Counted from the first letter of the stretch, positions 27,221 to 39,838 are shown. The stretch: 64,000 bases of DNA from Pseudomonas sp. F(2018) (GCF_005508865.1 NZ_SCOM01000001.1:930001-994000), one strand, 5' to 3'. Translations and numbers: made by a program. The notes: a model not told the origin generated them from the letters alone.

Positions 27221-29456
27221 TGCAATGCCGCTGCAACAAGTATCGAGCAAGCTCGGTCGCCTGGTGGTGGTGGGGCTAGGCCTGATCGGCGGCTCCTTCG
27301 CCAAGGGGATTCGCGAGAAGGGGTTGTTCGACGAAGTGGTGGGAGTGGATCTGGACGCCGAGTCGCGTCGTCTGGCCGTGCAGCTGGGCGTGGTCGACCG
27401 CTGCGAGACCGAGCTGGCCGCCGCCTGTCAGGGCGCCGCGGTGATCCAGCTGGCGGTGCCTATTCTGGCCATGGAAAAAGTCCTGGCCCAACTGGCGCGC
27501 CTCGATCTGGGCCATGCCGTGCTCACCGATGTGGGCAGCGCCAAGGGCAATGTGGTGCGCGCCGCGCGTTCGGCCTTCGGTGGCGAGGTGCCGCGTTTCG
27601 TTCCGGGCCATCCCATCGCCGGTTCCGAGCAGAGCGGGGTGGAGGCCTCCAACGTCGAGCTGTTCCGTCGCCACAAGGTGATCCTCACCCCGCAGGCCGG
27701 CACCGATGCCGAGGCGCTGGCGCTGGTCGACGGTCTGTGGCGCGCCCTGGGTGCCGACGTGGAGCACATGGAGGTGGAGCATCACGACCAGGTGCTGTCC
27801 GCCACCAGCCACCTGCCGCACCTGCTGGCCTTTACCCTGGTCGACTCGCTGGCCAAGCGCAGCGAGAACCTGGAGATCTTCCGTTACGCCGCCGGCGGCT
27901 TCCGCGACTTCACGCGAATTGCCGGCAGCGATCCGGTGATGTGGCACGACATCTTCCTCGCCAACCGCGAGGCGGTGTTGCGCACGCTAGACGCATTTCG
28001 CGACGACCTCGACGCCCTGCGCGGCGCGGTCGACGCAGGGGACGGGCATCAGTTGCTGGGCGTGTTCACCCGCGCCCGCTTCGCCCGCGAGCATTTCAGC
28101 AAAATCCTGGCCCGCAGGGCCTATGTGGACGCCATGCATTCGAATGATCTGATCTACCTCGCCAATCCCGGTGGTTCTCTCTCCGGTCGCATCCGTGTGC
28201 CGGGCGACAAGTCCATCTCGCACCGCTCGATCATGCTCGGCTCGCTGGCCGAGGGCACCACTCAGGTGGAAGGCTTCCTTGAGGGCGAAGACGCCCTGGC
28301 CACCCTGCAGGCCTTCCGCGACATGGGCGTGGTGATCGAAGGTCCGCATCACGGCAAGGTGACCATTCACGGCGTGGGTCTCAACGGCCTCAAGCCGCCG
28401 CCCGGTCCGCTGTACCTGGGTAACTCCGGCACCTCCATGCGCCTGCTCTCCGGCCTGCTGGCCGCGCAGCCGTTCGATACCGTGCTGACCGGCGACGCCT
28501 CGCTGTCCAAGCGCCCGATGAACCGCGTGGCCAAGCCGCTGCGCGAGATGGGTGCGGTGATCGAGACCGGTCCGGAAGGTCGTCCACCGATGCATATCAA
28601 GGGCGGCCAGCGCCTGACCGGCATGAGCTACGAGATGCCGATGGCCAGCGCCCAGGTCAAGTCCTGCCTGCTGCTGGCCGGTCTGTACGCTGCCGGCGAG
28701 ACCTCGGTGACCGAGCCGGCGCCGACCCGCGACCACACCGAGCGCATGCTGCGCGGCTTCGGCTATCCAGTGACCGTGGACGGCAACGTCGCCACCGTCG
28801 CGTCCGGCCACAAGCTCGGCGCCACTCATATCGAAGTGCCGGCGGATATCTCCTCGGCTGCCTTCTTCCTGGTCGCCGCCAGCATCGCCGAAGGTTCCGA
28901 ACTGGTGCTGGAGCACGTTGGTATTAACCCGACCCGTACCGGCGTGATCGACATCCTCAAGCTGATGGGTGCCGACCTGACCCTGGAAAACCAGCGCGAA
29001 GTCGGCGGTGAGCCGGTTGCGGATATCCGCGTGCGCGCCGCCAAGCTCAAGGGTATCGATATCCCGGAAGACCTGGTGCCGCTGGCCATCGACGAGTTTC
29101 CGGTGCTGTTCGTCGCCGCCGCCTGCGCCGAAGGGCGCACCGTGCTGCGCGGCGCCGAGGAGCTGCGGGTCAAAGAGTCCGATCGCATCCAGGTCATGGC
29201 CGACGGCCTGATTGCTCTCGGTGTGAAAGCCGAGCCGACCCCGGACGGCATCATCATCGAGGGCGGCGCCTTCGGTGGTGGCGAGGTATGGAGCCATGGC
29301 GACCACCGTATCGCCATGTCCTTCAGCGTGGCCTCGCTGCGTGCCGGCGGCGCCATCCGTATCCATGATTGCGCCAACGTCGCCACGTCCTTCCCCAATT
29401 TCCTCGGGCTGGCGGCCCAGGTCGGCATCCGCGTGGCGGAGGAGGGCAAGGCATGA
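27213..29456 (+). CDS. aroA: Fused prephenate dehydrogenase / 3-phosphoshikimate 1-carboxyvinyltransferase (TyrA-AroA)
   Basis: This 747-residue fusion joins two shikimate-pathway enzymes. The N-terminal TyrA domain (about 1-305) has the Rossmann motif [29 protein letters not shown] and the conserved [10 protein letters not shown]. The EPSP synthase domain (about 310-747) starts near [25 protein letters not shown] and carries [11 protein letters not shown] and KRPMNRV. The fusion is normal for Pseudomonas. I chose the GTG at 27213, inside the end of hisC; an ATG at 27225 would shorten it by four residues. The AroA part shows GDKS, RDHTE, SAQVK and NPTR, the set used to define class II EPSP synthases. 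Confidence 0.95.
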   Translation: MADAMPLQQVSSKLGRLVVVGLGLIGGSFAKGIREKGLFDEVVGVDLDAESRRLAVQLGVVDRCETELAAACQGAAVIQLAVPILAMEKVLAQLARLDLGHAVLTDVGSAKGNVVRAARSAFGGEVPRFVPGHPIAGSEQSGVEASNVELFRRHKVILTPQAGTDAEALALVDGLWRALGADVEHMEVEHHDQVLSATSHLPHLLAFTLVDSLAKRSENLEIFRYAAGGFRDFTRIAGSDPVMWHDIFLANREAVLRTLDAFRDDLDALRGAVDAGDGHQLLGVFTRARFAREHFSKILARRAYVDAMHSNDLIYLANPGGSLSGRIRVPGDKSISHRSIMLGSLAEGTTQVEGFLEGEDALATLQAFRDMGVVIEGPHHGKVTIHGVGLNGLKPPPGPLYLGNSGTSMRLLSGLLAAQPFDTVLTGDASLSKRPMNRVAKPLREMGAVIETGPEGRPPMHIKGGQRLTGMSYEMPMASAQVKSCLLLAGLYAAGETSVTEPAPTRDHTERMLRGFGYPVTVDGNVATVASGHKLGATHIEVPADISSAAFFLVAASIAEGSELVLEHVGINPTRTGVIDILKLMGADLTLENQREVGGEPVADIRVRAAKLKGIDIPEDLVPLAIDEFPVLFVAAACAEGRTVLRGAEELRVKESDRIQVMADGLIALGVKAEPTPDGIIIEGGAFGGGEVWSHGDHRIAMSFSVASLRAGGAIRIHDCANVATSFPNFLGLAAQVGIRVAEEGKA

Positions 29457-30118
29457 GCGCCGTAGTCATCACCATCGACGGGCCGAGCGGCTCGGGCAAG
29501 GGCACCGTTGCCGGCCTGCTGGCCGCCAAGCTGGGCTGGAACCTGCTGGATTCCGGCGCCCTCTACCGTCTGCTGGCCTTCGCCGCCGGCAATCACGGCA
29601 TCGATCTGACCAACGAGGAAGCGCTGAAGACCCTGGCCGCCCACCTGGACGTACAGTTCATCGGCAAGCGCATCATCCTCGAAGGTGACGAGGTCACCGA
29701 CGACATCCGCAACGAACAGGTCGGCGCCGGTGCTTCCATGGTCGCTTCCCTGCCTGCGGTGCGCGAGGCGCTGCTGCAACGCCAGCGAGCCTTCCGCGAG
29801 GCGCCGGGCCTGGTGGCCGATGGTCGCGACATGGGAACCGTGGTGTTCCCGGACGCGCCGCTGAAGATCTACCTGACCGCCAGCGCCGAGGAGCGGGCCC
29901 GTCGCCGCTACCTGCAGTTGAAAGACAAGGTAGAAGGTGTTAGCCTGCCGAGTCTGCTAGACGAGATTCGTGCGCGCGACGAGCGCGACATGCAGCGTGC
30001 GGTGGCTCCGTTGAAGCCGGCAGTCGATGCCATTCAACTGGATTCCACCGAGCTGAGCATCGAGCAGGTAATGGAAAGAATTCTCAGTGAGGTCGCCAGC
30101 CGCGATCTCGCCGGGTAA
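29453..30118 (+). CDS. cmk: Cytidylate kinase
   Basis: This 221-residue enzyme phosphorylates CMP and dCMP. The P-loop [12 protein letters not shown] is at residues 9-20, followed by [12 protein letters not shown], the long CMP-binding insert with [15 protein letters not shown], and the lid [11 protein letters not shown]. The ATG at 29453 overlaps the aroA stop by four bases. It ends the aromatic operon; a terminator-like hairpin follows at 30148. Confidence 0.96.
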   Translation: MSAVVITIDGPSGSGKGTVAGLLAAKLGWNLLDSGALYRLLAFAAGNHGIDLTNEEALKTLAAHLDVQFIGKRIILEGDEVTDDIRNEQVGAGASMVASLPAVREALLQRQRAFREAPGLVADGRDMGTVVFPDAPLKIYLTASAEERARRRYLQLKDKVEGVSLPSLLDEIRARDERDMQRAVAPLKPAVDAIQLDSTELSIEQVMERILSEVASRDLAG

Positions 30119-30147
30119 GCCCAGGCCGCACCATCGCGGCCGACAAG

Positions 30148-30190
30148 GAGGCAGGCGGGAGACCAGTCATAGTCCCGCAGGCCTCTTTTT
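30148..30190 (+). terminator. Intrinsic terminator between cmk and rpsA
   Basis: The stem GAGGC-AG-GCGGGA pairs with TCCCGC-AG-GCCTC around a 12-base loop, leaving only an AG/AG internal mismatch, and is followed by TTTTT. It should end cmk transcription, so rpsA needs a promoter in the 70 bases that follow or depends on read-through. Confidence 0.75.
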
Positions 30191-30261
30191 ACATGAACGA
30201 ACCCACATTGTCTGGAGTGTGGTTTGGGCAGATTCCCTGCCCTTGATCGACAGGAATCAAC

Positions 30262-31941
30262 ATGAGCGAAAGCTTTGCAGAACTTTTTGAAGAAAGCCTG
30301 AAATCCCTCGACATGCAGCCGGGTGCCATCATCACCGGCATCGTGGTCGACATCGACGGTGACTGGGTCACCGTGCATGCCGGCCTGAAGTCCGAGGGCG
30401 TCATCCCGCTCGACCAGTTCTTCAACGAACAAGGCGAGCTGACCATCAAGGTCGGTGACGAAGTCCACGTTGCGCTGGACGCAGTGGAAGACGGCTTCGG
30501 TGAAACCAAGCTGTCCCGCGAGAAAGCCAAGCGTGCCGAGTCCTGGCTGGTTCTGGAAGCCGCTTTCAATGCTGAGGAAGTGGTCAAGGGCGTTATCAAC
30601 GGCAAGGTCAAAGGCGGCTTCACCGTTGACGTCAACGGCATCCGCGCATTCCTGCCGGGCTCCCTGGTCGATGTCCGTCCGGTGCGTGATACCACTCACC
30701 TGGAAGGCAAAGAGCTGGAGTTCAAGGTCATCAAGCTGGACCAGAAGCGCAACAACGTTGTCGTTTCCCGTCGCAGCGTGCTGGAAGCCGAGAACAGCGC
30801 CGAGCGCGAAGCTCTGCTGGAATCCCTGCAGGAAGGCCAGCAGGTCAAAGGTATCGTCAAGAACCTCACCGACTACGGTGCGTTCGTTGACCTGGGCGGC
30901 GTAGATGGTCTGCTGCACATCACCGACATGGCCTGGAAGCGCATCAAACACCCGTCCGAGATCGTCAACGTTGGCGACGAGATCGACGTCAAGGTTCTGA
31001 AGTACGACCGCGAGCGCAACCGCGTCTCCCTGGGTCTGAAGCAGCTGGGCGAAGATCCATGGGTCGCCATCAAAGCGCGCTACCCGGAAGGTACTCGTGT
31101 TACCGCCAAAGTCACCAACCTGACCGACTACGGCTGCTTCGCCGAGCTGGAAGAAGGCGTGGAAGGCCTGGTGCACGTATCCGAGATGGATTGGACCAAC
31201 AAGAACATCCACCCGTCCAAAGTCGTTCAGGTCGGCGACGAAGTGGAAGTTCAGGTTCTCGACATCGACGAAGAGCGTCGTCGTATCTCCCTGGGCATCA
31301 AGCAGTGCAAGTCGAACCCGTGGGAAGACTTCTCCGGCCAGTTCAACAAGGGCGACAAGATCTCCGGCACCATCAAGTCGATCACCGATTTCGGTATCTT
31401 CATTGGTCTGGACGGCGGCATCGACGGTCTGGTTCACCTGTCCGACATCTCCTGGAACGAAGTGGGCGAAGAAGCCGTACGTCGCTTCAAGAAGGGCGAC
31501 GAGCTGGAAACCGTCATCCTCTCCGTTGATCCGGAGCGCGAGCGCATCTCCCTGGGCATCAAGCAGCTGGAAGACGATCCGTTCTCCAACTACGCCTCCC
31601 TGAACGAGAAAGGCACCATCGTGCGCGGTACCGTCAAGGAAGTGGACGCCAAGGGCGCTGTGATCAGCCTGGGCGGCGACATCGAAGGCATCCTGAAAGC
31701 CTCCGAAATCAGCCGTGACCGCGTTGAAGACGCCCGCAACGTGCTGAAGGAAGGCGACGAAGTCGAAGCCAAGATCATCAGCATCGACCGCAAGTCCCGC
31801 GTGATCAGCCTGTCCGTCAAGTCCAAAGACGTCGAAGACGAAAAGGACGCGATGAAAGAGCTGCGCACCAAGCAGGAAAGCGAAAGCACCGGTCCGACCA
31901 CCATTGGTGATCTGATCCGTGCCCAGATGAACCAGAACTAA
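30262..31941 (+). CDS. rpsA: 30S ribosomal protein S1
   Basis: This 559-residue protein binds mRNA and helps 30S subunits start translation. Six S1 OB-fold repeats can be followed through the recurring phrases GxVxxxxxFGxFVxL and LVHxSDxSW (for example [27 protein letters not shown] and [28 protein letters not shown]). The repeats are protein-level, not a DNA tandem repeat. AGGAATC lies before the ATG at 30262. Codon use is strongly biased, as expected for a highly expressed gene. A strong terminator follows. Confidence 0.98.
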   Translation: MSESFAELFEESLKSLDMQPGAIITGIVVDIDGDWVTVHAGLKSEGVIPLDQFFNEQGELTIKVGDEVHVALDAVEDGFGETKLSREKAKRAESWLVLEAAFNAEEVVKGVINGKVKGGFTVDVNGIRAFLPGSLVDVRPVRDTTHLEGKELEFKVIKLDQKRNNVVVSRRSVLEAENSAEREALLESLQEGQQVKGIVKNLTDYGAFVDLGGVDGLLHITDMAWKRIKHPSEIVNVGDEIDVKVLKYDRERNRVSLGLKQLGEDPWVAIKARYPEGTRVTAKVTNLTDYGCFAELEEGVEGLVHVSEMDWTNKNIHPSKVVQVGDEVEVQVLDIDEERRRISLGIKQCKSNPWEDFSGQFNKGDKISGTIKSITDFGIFIGLDGGIDGLVHLSDISWNEVGEEAVRRFKKGDELETVILSVDPERERISLGIKQLEDDPFSNYASLNEKGTIVRGTVKEVDAKGAVISLGGDIEGILKASEISRDRVEDARNVLKEGDEVEAKIISIDRKSRVISLSVKSKDVEDEKDAMKELRTKQESESTGPTTIGDLIRAQMNQN

Positions 31942-31957
31942 GTTCCGGCGCTTCTGG

Positions 31958-31985
31958 AAAAAGGGCGACTTCGGTCGCCCTTTTT
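31958..31985 (+). terminator. Intrinsic terminator after rpsA
   Basis: A 12-bp perfect stem (AAAAAGGGCGAC) closed by a TTCG tetraloop ends in TTTTT, 16 bases after the rpsA stop. Confidence 0.95.
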
Positions 31986-32099
31986 CATTTCCTAAAGGTT
32001 CGTATTTCCCCTCTTGACATTCGGGCTACCCAAACACTGGCAGGCGTGCTAAAAACACCCTACTAGATGATCTAGCCGCTTGAAAAAGAAGGGAAAACC

Positions 32100-32384
32100 A
32101 TGACCAAGTCGGAGTTGATCGAGCGCATAGTCACCCACCAGGGACTGCTGTCCTCCAAAGATGTGGAACTGGCGATCAAGACCATGCTGGAGCAGATGTC
32201 CCAGGCTCTGGCGACCGGCGATCGCATCGAGATCCGTGGCTTCGGCAGTTTTTCCCTGCACTACCGTGCACCTCGCGTGGGGCGTAACCCCAAGACCGGC
32301 GAGTCCGTGCGTCTGGACGGCAAGTTCGTGCCGCATTTCAAGCCTGGTAAGGAATTGCGTGACCGCGTTAATGAGGATGAGTGA
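32100..32384 (+). CDS. ihfB: Integration host factor subunit beta
   Basis: This 94-residue DNA-bending protein pairs with IhfA. The conserved [28 protein letters not shown] arm, with the intercalating Pro in RNPKTG, is present. AAGGGAAAA precedes the ATG at 32100. Its own promoter is expected in 31986-32099, where a TTGACA occurs at 32014 and a 13-base palindrome CTAGAT-G-ATCTAG at 32063-32075 could be an operator; the matching -10 is not clear. Confidence 0.97.
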   Translation: MTKSELIERIVTHQGLLSSKDVELAIKTMLEQMSQALATGDRIEIRGFGSFSLHYRAPRVGRNPKTGESVRLDGKFVPHFKPGKELRDRVNEDE

Positions 32385-32682
32385 GCTTCCTGCCTTGAGG
32401 CGCGCGACTAGGCCAGATATTAAGCGTGTTTTTCTGGCGATTGCCTTGTTGGTTCTGGCTGCTGCTATCTTCTTGTTGGTTTTGCAGAATCCTCAGCCTG
32501 CTCATCTGGTGTTTTTGAGGTGGTCGACGCCAGATCTTCCGCTTTCCGTTTTGCTGGTCCTTGCCTTTTCTGTCGGATTGGCTGTCTGTCTGCTCTCTGT
32601 GCTCTGGCTACTAGGTCGCATGCGTTTTCGCATCCGCAGGTTGGAGCGTGCTGCGCGGCGTACTGCAGGGGGGCAGGGTTAG
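32371..32682 (+). CDS. lapA: LapA-domain (DUF1049) membrane protein
   Basis: This is a 103-residue inner-membrane protein of the LapA/YciS family with two membrane segments (about residues 20-40 and 57-80) separated by the typical [14 protein letters not shown] loop, and a basic C-terminus. In E. coli LapA works with LapB in LPS assembly control, but no lapB follows here. The start is uncertain: ATG 32371 or ATG 32377, both inside ihfB. It is directly downstream of ihfB, as in other Pseudomonas, and base composition becomes more AT-rich from here onward. Confidence 0.82.
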   Translation: MRMSELPALRRATRPDIKRVFLAIALLVLAAAIFLLVLQNPQPAHLVFLRWSTPDLPLSVLLVLAFSVGLAVCLLSVLWLLGRMRFRIRRLERAARRTAGGQG

Positions 32683-32793
32683 TCGGCCTCTCCGAGCGGC
32701 GGGCGGCTCTATCCGAGTCGGCTTCTATTGCTTATCATCTCGCCCTTCGAATTATTGTCCCCTTTCTCAATTTTCGCTGGTTGCTGGTGCATC

Positions 32794-32818
32794 TTAGATG
32801 CTTAGCAAAGGCATCTAA
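32794..32818 (+). other. Hairpin upstream of the O-antigen cluster
   Basis: TTAGATGC pairs perfectly with GCATCTAA around a 9-base loop, 46 bases before the wbpA ATG, in the 182-base gap that should carry the O-antigen promoter. There is no T-run. I found no JUMPstart/ops element nearby. Confidence 0.4.
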
Positions 32819-32864
32819 TCATCGTCTACTCCTGTGAGAGAAGTCGTTTTATCGGAGCACGCGC

Positions 32865-35206
<2,342 letters not shown>

Positions 35207-35209
35207 GCC

Positions 35210-35794
35210 ATGAGCCACTATCAGCACCCCAGCGCCATCGTCGACGACGGCGCGCAGATCGGTGAAGGCTCGCGCGTCTGGCACTTCGTCCATGTCTGTG
35301 GCGGGGCGCGCATTGGTCAGGGCGTCTCGCTCGGGCAGAACGTCTTCGTTGGCAACAAGGTGGTCATCGGCGACAACTGCAAGATCCAGAATAACGTCTC
35401 GGTCTACGATGGTGTGACCCTGGAAGAGGGCGTGTTCTGCGGCCCGAGCATGGTTTTCACCAACGTCTACAACCCACGCTCGCTGATCGAGCGCAAGAGC
35501 GAGTACCGCGACACTCTGGTGAGAAAGGGCGCCACACTTGGTGCCAACTGCACCATTGTTTGCGGCGTGACCATCGGCGAGTTTGCCTTCGTTGGCGCCG
35601 GCGCTGTGATCAACAAGAATGTGCCTGCCTATGCCCTGATGGTCGGCGTGCCAGCACGGCAGATCGGCTGGATGAGCGAGTTTGGCGAACAGCTGGAACT
35701 GCCACTGGAAGGTGAGGGCAGCGCGCCATGCATCCACACTGGTGCGCAGTATGTTCTGCGTGGCCGTGTATTGAGCAAGGAGAGCGTGGCGTGA
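35210..35794 (+). CDS. wbpD: UDP-2-acetamido-3-amino-2,3-dideoxy-D-glucuronate N-acetyltransferase
   Basis: This 194-residue left-handed beta-helix acetyltransferase adds the acetyl group to the C3 amine made by WbpE. Hexapeptide repeats run from about residue 8 to 145 ([71 protein letters not shown]). Its stop overlaps the GTG of wbpE. The order B-D-E is the same as in P. aeruginosa O5. Confidence 0.93.
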   Translation: MSHYQHPSAIVDDGAQIGEGSRVWHFVHVCGGARIGQGVSLGQNVFVGNKVVIGDNCKIQNNVSVYDGVTLEEGVFCGPSMVFTNVYNPRSLIERKSEYRDTLVRKGATLGANCTIVCGVTIGEFAFVGAGAVINKNVPAYALMVGVPARQIGWMSEFGEQLELPLEGEGSAPCIHTGAQYVLRGRVLSKESVA

Positions 35795-36879
35795 TTGAGT
35801 TCATCGACCTCAAGGCCCAGCAGGCGCTGATCAAGGAAAAAATCGACGCCGGCATCCAGCGCGTGCTCGCGCATGGCCAATACATCCTCGGCCCGGAAGT
35901 CAGCGAGCTGGAAGAGAAGCTAGCGGCCTTCGTCGGTGCGAAGTACTGCATCAGCGTAGCCAATGGTACCGATGCCTTGCAGATCGCCCAGATGGCACTG
36001 GGCATCGGCCCGGGCGACGAGGTTATCACTCCTGGCTTCACCTATATCGCTACCGCCGAGACCGTTGCACTGCTGGGCGCCCAGCCGGTCTATGTGGACG
36101 TCTGTCCGCGTACCTACAATCTCAATCCGCAGTTGCTGGAAGCTGCTATCACTCCACGGACCAAGGCGATCATCCCGGTTTCTCTTTACGGGCAGTGCGC
36201 CGATTTCGACGCCATTAACATCATCGCGGCAAAACACGGCATCCCCGTAATCGAGGATGCTGCGCAGAGTTTCGGCGCCATTTACAAAGGCAAGCGTTCC
36301 TGCAACTTGACGACTATCGCCTGCACCAGCTTCTTCCCAAGCAAGCCTCTGGGTTGTTATGGCGATGGCGGTGCAGTCTTCACTAACGATGAAGAACTGG
36401 CCAAGGTTCTGCGCCAGATCGCCCGCCATGGGCAGGATCGTCGTTATCACCACATTCGTGTCGGCGTTAACAGCCGCCTGGATACCGTGCAGGCGGCCAT
36501 CCTGCTGCCCAAGCTGGAAATCTTCCCGCGCGAGCTGGAATTGCGTGAGCAGGCTGCCCTGCGTTATACGCATCTGCTCGGCAAGTCCGGCATCGCCGCG
36601 CCCTTCGTCGAGGCGCACAACCTCAGTGCCTGGGCCCAGTACACGGTGCAGGTTGAGGCGCGGGACCGGGTGCAGGAGCAACTCAAGGCTGCCGGCGTAC
36701 CCACGGCCGTGCATTACCCTATTCCGCTCAATCGCCAACCCGCGGTTAAGGACGATGCGGCAAGGCTGCCGGTGGGCGATGCGGTCGCGCAGAAGGTTAT
36801 GAGTCTGCCAATGCATCCATATCTGGAAGATATGCAGCAGGCGATGGTGATTGATGCTCTGCGAAATTCGCACTCATGA
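35791..36879 (+). CDS. wbpE: UDP-3-keto-GlcNAcA aminotransferase
   Basis: This 362-residue PLP enzyme of the DegT/DnrJ/EryC1 family adds an amine at C3 of the keto sugar made by WbpB. PLP is bound by Lys185 in [15 protein letters not shown], the same residue number known for P. aeruginosa WbpE. Other motifs are [11 protein letters not shown] and EDAAQSFGA. The start is GTG 35791 ([11 protein letters not shown]), overlapping the wbpD stop. Its stop overlaps wzx. Confidence 0.94.
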   Translation: MIEFIDLKAQQALIKEKIDAGIQRVLAHGQYILGPEVSELEEKLAAFVGAKYCISVANGTDALQIAQMALGIGPGDEVITPGFTYIATAETVALLGAQPVYVDVCPRTYNLNPQLLEAAITPRTKAIIPVSLYGQCADFDAINIIAAKHGIPVIEDAAQSFGAIYKGKRSCNLTTIACTSFFPSKPLGCYGDGGAVFTNDEELAKVLRQIARHGQDRRYHHIRVGVNSRLDTVQAAILLPKLEIFPRELELREQAALRYTHLLGKSGIAAPFVEAHNLSAWAQYTVQVEARDRVQEQLKAAGVPTAVHYPIPLNRQPAVKDDAARLPVGDAVAQKVMSLPMHPYLEDMQQAMVIDALRNSHS

Positions 36880-38156
36880 GTGCCTTTAAACGGCTAGTGA
36901 ACTCTACCGCTACCTACGCCCTGGCGAACGTCCTAAATAGTGCCATTCCATTTTTGTTACTGCCGGTGCTGACAAGGGTCTTAGCGCCGGCGGAGTATGG
37001 TGCGGTCACCATGTTCGCTACGGTCGTGAGTGTGCTTACGGCGTTTACCGGGCTTAGTATCCACGGTGCTGTGAGCGTGCGCCATTTCGATGCAGACACT
37101 GATCACCCTCGCTTCGTTGGTGCTTGTCTGGGTCTTCTGGCCATCAGCACTAGCTTGGTTCTGCTTATCGTCTGGTTGATGGCAGGGCCGCTTTCTCGCT
37201 GGGTAGAAATCCCAGAGGGCTGGCTGCTGATCGCAGTATTGGCATCGGCCGCGCAAGCTATCGTGCAGGTGCGCTTGGCGATCTGGCAGGTCAGGAGTGA
37301 GGTGTGGCGCTATGGCTTGTTTCAGATTCTGCAGACTTCCTTGAATCTTGGGCTTTCGCTGGGGCTTATTCTTTTGCTTGGTATGGGCTGGGAAGGCAGG
37401 GTTCTAGGTATCTGCGTTGCGGTGTTTCTTTTTGCCGGCATTGCGATCTATGGCCTGCAGCGCCGGGTGTTGGTGCGCTGGACCATTGATATAGATTACA
37501 TACGAGCCGCTTTGCGCTTTGGTGTCCCGTTGATCCCTCATGCCGTGGGCGCCATGATGATCGCCATGAGTGATCGCTTTATCATTACTCACTTGCTGGG
37601 AGTTGGAGCGACAGGTGCGTATGCGGTGGGGGTGCAAATGGGAATGGTGGTTGGGCTTTTGGCTGATGCATTTGTCAAGGCTTTCGGCCCTCATCTTTTT
37701 TCTGAGTTGAAAAGCCAAGACTCCTCTTCGGGCGTTCGTATCGTGCGGCAATGCGCAGTTGTTTTCGTAGGGTTTCTGGTATTCGCGCTCGGTTATGTGG
37801 CGCTACTGCCATACTTTTATCCGTTAATCGTTGGAGAGCAATATAGTGCATCGCTGCCAATAGCCCAGTTAGTGGGTTTCGGTAATGCATTCATGGGGAT
37901 GTACTACGTGGTAGCTGGCTTTTTATTCTTTTTTGAACGGACCATTCTGCTAGCGAAACTGACATTGGTTGTGGGGTTGATGAGCATCGTTCTTACCTAT
38001 GTGTCGGTTGAGAAAATAGGTGTGAACGGAGCAGCCTGGGCTTATGTGTTGGTTCAAATACTGTTCTTCCTAGGTGCTTGGCGTCTGGCTCAGGGTGTTT
38101 TTCCTCTTCCGTGGCGCTCGCTATTTTGCAAAAGAGAAAGCTTCAATGTGGGTTAG
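36876..38156 (+). CDS. wzx: Lipid-linked oligosaccharide flippase (Wzx-like, MATE/MOP superfamily)
   Basis: This 426-residue membrane protein has about 12 hydrophobic segments and the family features near the N-terminus (LLPVLTRVLAPAEYGAVTMFATVVSV) and FGVPLIPHAVGAMMIAMSDRFIITHLLG in mid-protein. It would move undecaprenyl-linked O-units across the inner membrane. Base composition is clearly more AT-rich than in the flanking wbp and pse genes, a mark of separate transfer. A second flippase-like domain is fused to a ligase-like protein at 52826. Confidence 0.88.
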   Translation: MSAFKRLVNSTATYALANVLNSAIPFLLLPVLTRVLAPAEYGAVTMFATVVSVLTAFTGLSIHGAVSVRHFDADTDHPRFVGACLGLLAISTSLVLLIVWLMAGPLSRWVEIPEGWLLIAVLASAAQAIVQVRLAIWQVRSEVWRYGLFQILQTSLNLGLSLGLILLLGMGWEGRVLGICVAVFLFAGIAIYGLQRRVLVRWTIDIDYIRAALRFGVPLIPHAVGAMMIAMSDRFIITHLLGVGATGAYAVGVQMGMVVGLLADAFVKAFGPHLFSELKSQDSSSGVRIVRQCAVVFVGFLVFALGYVALLPYFYPLIVGEQYSASLPIAQLVGFGNAFMGMYYVVAGFLFFFERTILLAKLTLVVGLMSIVLTYVSVEKIGVNGAAWAYVLVQILFFLGAWRLAQGVFPLPWRSLFCKRESFNVG

Positions 38157-38658
38157 TTTAAATAGGTTTTTGGTAAGGCTCCTGCTGGTGATCAATGCGG
38201 CCTACTGGCGAGTAATTTATCTGGAGTTCCGCAGGCGGTATGAAATATCACCTGAGTTTCGTTTTAATGGAAAAAATATTTTGCTCTATGGCAATGGGCG
38301 GATAGTGTTGGCGGGTAATAGCTATATTGGTGATAGCTCTACTGTGCAGTCTTCTGTGGATTGCAATGTTGAAATTGGTAGTGGCTGTCATATTTCTTCA
38401 AATGTTCGGATATTTACCGAGTCAATGAAGGCGGATAGCGATCTCCGGGTGAAGCCAGTGCCCTCAAAAACTGGTGACGTTGTAATTGGTGATGCTTGCT
38501 GGATTGGAGCTAATGTGCTGATAAATCCCGGTGTTTCCATTGGAGAAAATAGTGTCGTAGGAGCGAATAGTGTAGTGGTTCGAGACATTCCGCCAAATGA
38601 AATTTGGGGCGGTGTTCCGGCGAAGCTCATTAGAAAGAAGCTTCCTTCAGCAATTTGA
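38146..38658 (+). CDS. Hexapeptide-repeat acyltransferase, probably O-acetyltransferase
   Basis: This is a 170-residue left-handed beta-helix enzyme with repeats IVLAGNSYIGDSSTVQSSVDCNVEIGSGCHIS and GDVVIGDACWIGANVLINPGVSIGENSVVGANSVVV, ending GGVPAKLIRKK as in the WbbJ/maltose acetyltransferase group. An N-terminal hydrophobic stretch (LVRLLLVINAAYW) may sit on the membrane. It overlaps the end of wzx. It likely acetylates an O-unit sugar, or could add a second N-acyl group; the substrate cannot be told. The gene is AT-rich like wzx. Confidence 0.8.
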   Translation: MWVSLNRFLVRLLLVINAAYWRVIYLEFRRRYEISPEFRFNGKNILLYGNGRIVLAGNSYIGDSSTVQSSVDCNVEIGSGCHISSNVRIFTESMKADSDLRVKPVPSKTGDVVIGDACWIGANVLINPGVSIGENSVVGANSVVVRDIPPNEIWGGVPAKLIRKKLPSAI

Positions 38659-38698
38659 TTTGGTTATTAGTCTCGGTTAATCATGTGATGTAGGACTT

Positions 38699-39838
38699 AT
38701 GATTCCATACGGTCGACAAAATATAAGTGATGACGACATCGCCGCAGTGGTCGATGTCCTGCGTTCGGAATGGCTGACCCAGGGGCCGGGTATCGCCAGC
38801 TTCGAGCAGGCCGTTGCCGCGGCCTGTCAGGCGCAGCACGCGGTGGCGGTAAGCAACGCTACTGCGGCTCTGCACATTGCCTGTCTGGCGCTGGATGTCG
38901 GTCCGGGGGACTTGGTCTGGACCAGCCCTAATACCTTTGTCGCCAGTGCCAATTGCGCGCGCTACTGCGGCGCTGATGTGGACTTCGTCGACATCGATCC
39001 GCAAACGCTCAACATCAGCGTGGAGCGCCTGGCCGAGAAGCTGGCGGTAGCCCGCCTGGCCGGGCGCCTGCCGAAGGTGGTGATCCCGGTGCATTTTGCT
39101 GGGCGCAGTTGCGATATGCGCGCGATCGGGCAGTTGGCCCGGGAGTATGGCTTTCGCGTGATCGAAGATGCTTCGCATGCCGTGGGGGCGAGCCATGACG
39201 GTGTACAGGTGGGTGCCTGTCAGTACAGCGACATCACCGTGTTCAGCTTTCATCCGGTAAAGATCATCACCACGGGCGAGGGCGGCATGTTGCTGTGCAA
39301 CGACACCGCGCTGGCGAAGCGCCTGGTGCGCTTGCGTACCCATGGCATCGCCCAGGGCAGCGACGAGCTGGTGAGTACGCCGCAGGGCCCTTGGGAATAC
39401 CAGCAGATAGAGTTGGGCTTCAACTACCGCATGACCAATCTGCAGGCTGCGCTGGGGCAGAGCCAGCTGGGGCGTCTGCCGCAGTTCATTGCCAGACGGC
39501 GGGAGCTGGTGAGGCAGTACCATGAACTGCTGGTTGACTTGCCCATCGTCTTGCCGCAGCCGAGCGCAGAGTCGGCCTGGCATCTGTATCCGATTCGTGT
39601 GGCGGCGGAGCGGCGTCTTGAGGTGTTTTCCCGTTTGCGTGCCGCGGATGTGTGGGTGCAGGTGCACTACATCCCCGTGCATACCCAGCCCTATTACCGC
39701 AATCTGGGTTTCAAGACGGGTGACTTCCCGCAGGCGGAGCGTTATTTCGCTGAAGCCTTCAGCCTGCCGTTGTTCTACGACCTGACCGATGAAGAGCAGC
39801 GGTGCGTCGTCGATCTGCTGCGTGAGGCCTTGTCTTGA
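38699..39838 (+). CDS. pseC: UDP-4-amino-4,6-dideoxy-N-acetyl-beta-L-altrosamine transaminase (PseC)
   Basis: This 379-residue PLP enzyme adds the C4 amine in pseudaminic acid synthesis. It opens MIPYGRQNISDDDI, typical of PseC, and binds PLP through Lys188 in SFHPVKIITTGEGGM. FNYRMTNLQAALGQSQL is also conserved. The substrate is the 4-keto sugar normally made by PseB, which is absent from the window. The gene is preceded by a 40-base AT-rich gap and returns to high GC. Confidence 0.9.
   Translation: MIPYGRQNISDDDIAAVVDVLRSEWLTQGPGIASFEQAVAAACQAQHAVAVSNATAALHIACLALDVGPGDLVWTSPNTFVASANCARYCGADVDFVDIDPQTLNISVERLAEKLAVARLAGRLPKVVIPVHFAGRSCDMRAIGQLAREYGFRVIEDASHAVGASHDGVQVGACQYSDITVFSFHPVKIITTGEGGMLLCNDTALAKRLVRLRTHGIAQGSDELVSTPQGPWEYQQIELGFNYRMTNLQAALGQSQLGRLPQFIARRRELVRQYHELLVDLPIVLPQPSAESAWHLYPIRVAAERRLEVFSRLRAADVWVQVHYIPVHTQPYYRNLGFKTGDFPQAERYFAEAFSLPLFYDLTDEEQRCVVDLLREALS

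Noticed and set aside
27987-29366. 459-residue minus-strand frame opposite aroA
   Set aside because: Antisense shadow of the EPSP synthase domain.
30034-31437. 467-residue minus-strand frame opposite rpsA
   Set aside because: Antisense shadow; the S1 repeats on the plus strand explain the region.
30262-31941. Repeats inside rpsA considered as a DNA tandem repeat
   Set aside because: They are diverged protein S1 domains and not similar enough as DNA.
32014-32055. Possible sigma-54 promoter (TGGCAG...TGCT) before ihfB
   Set aside because: The GG to GC distance is nine bases instead of twelve.
32683-32864. Search for a JUMPstart/ops element before the O-antigen genes
   Set aside because: No GGCGGTAG core in the right place; the GC-rich stretch near 32695 does not match.
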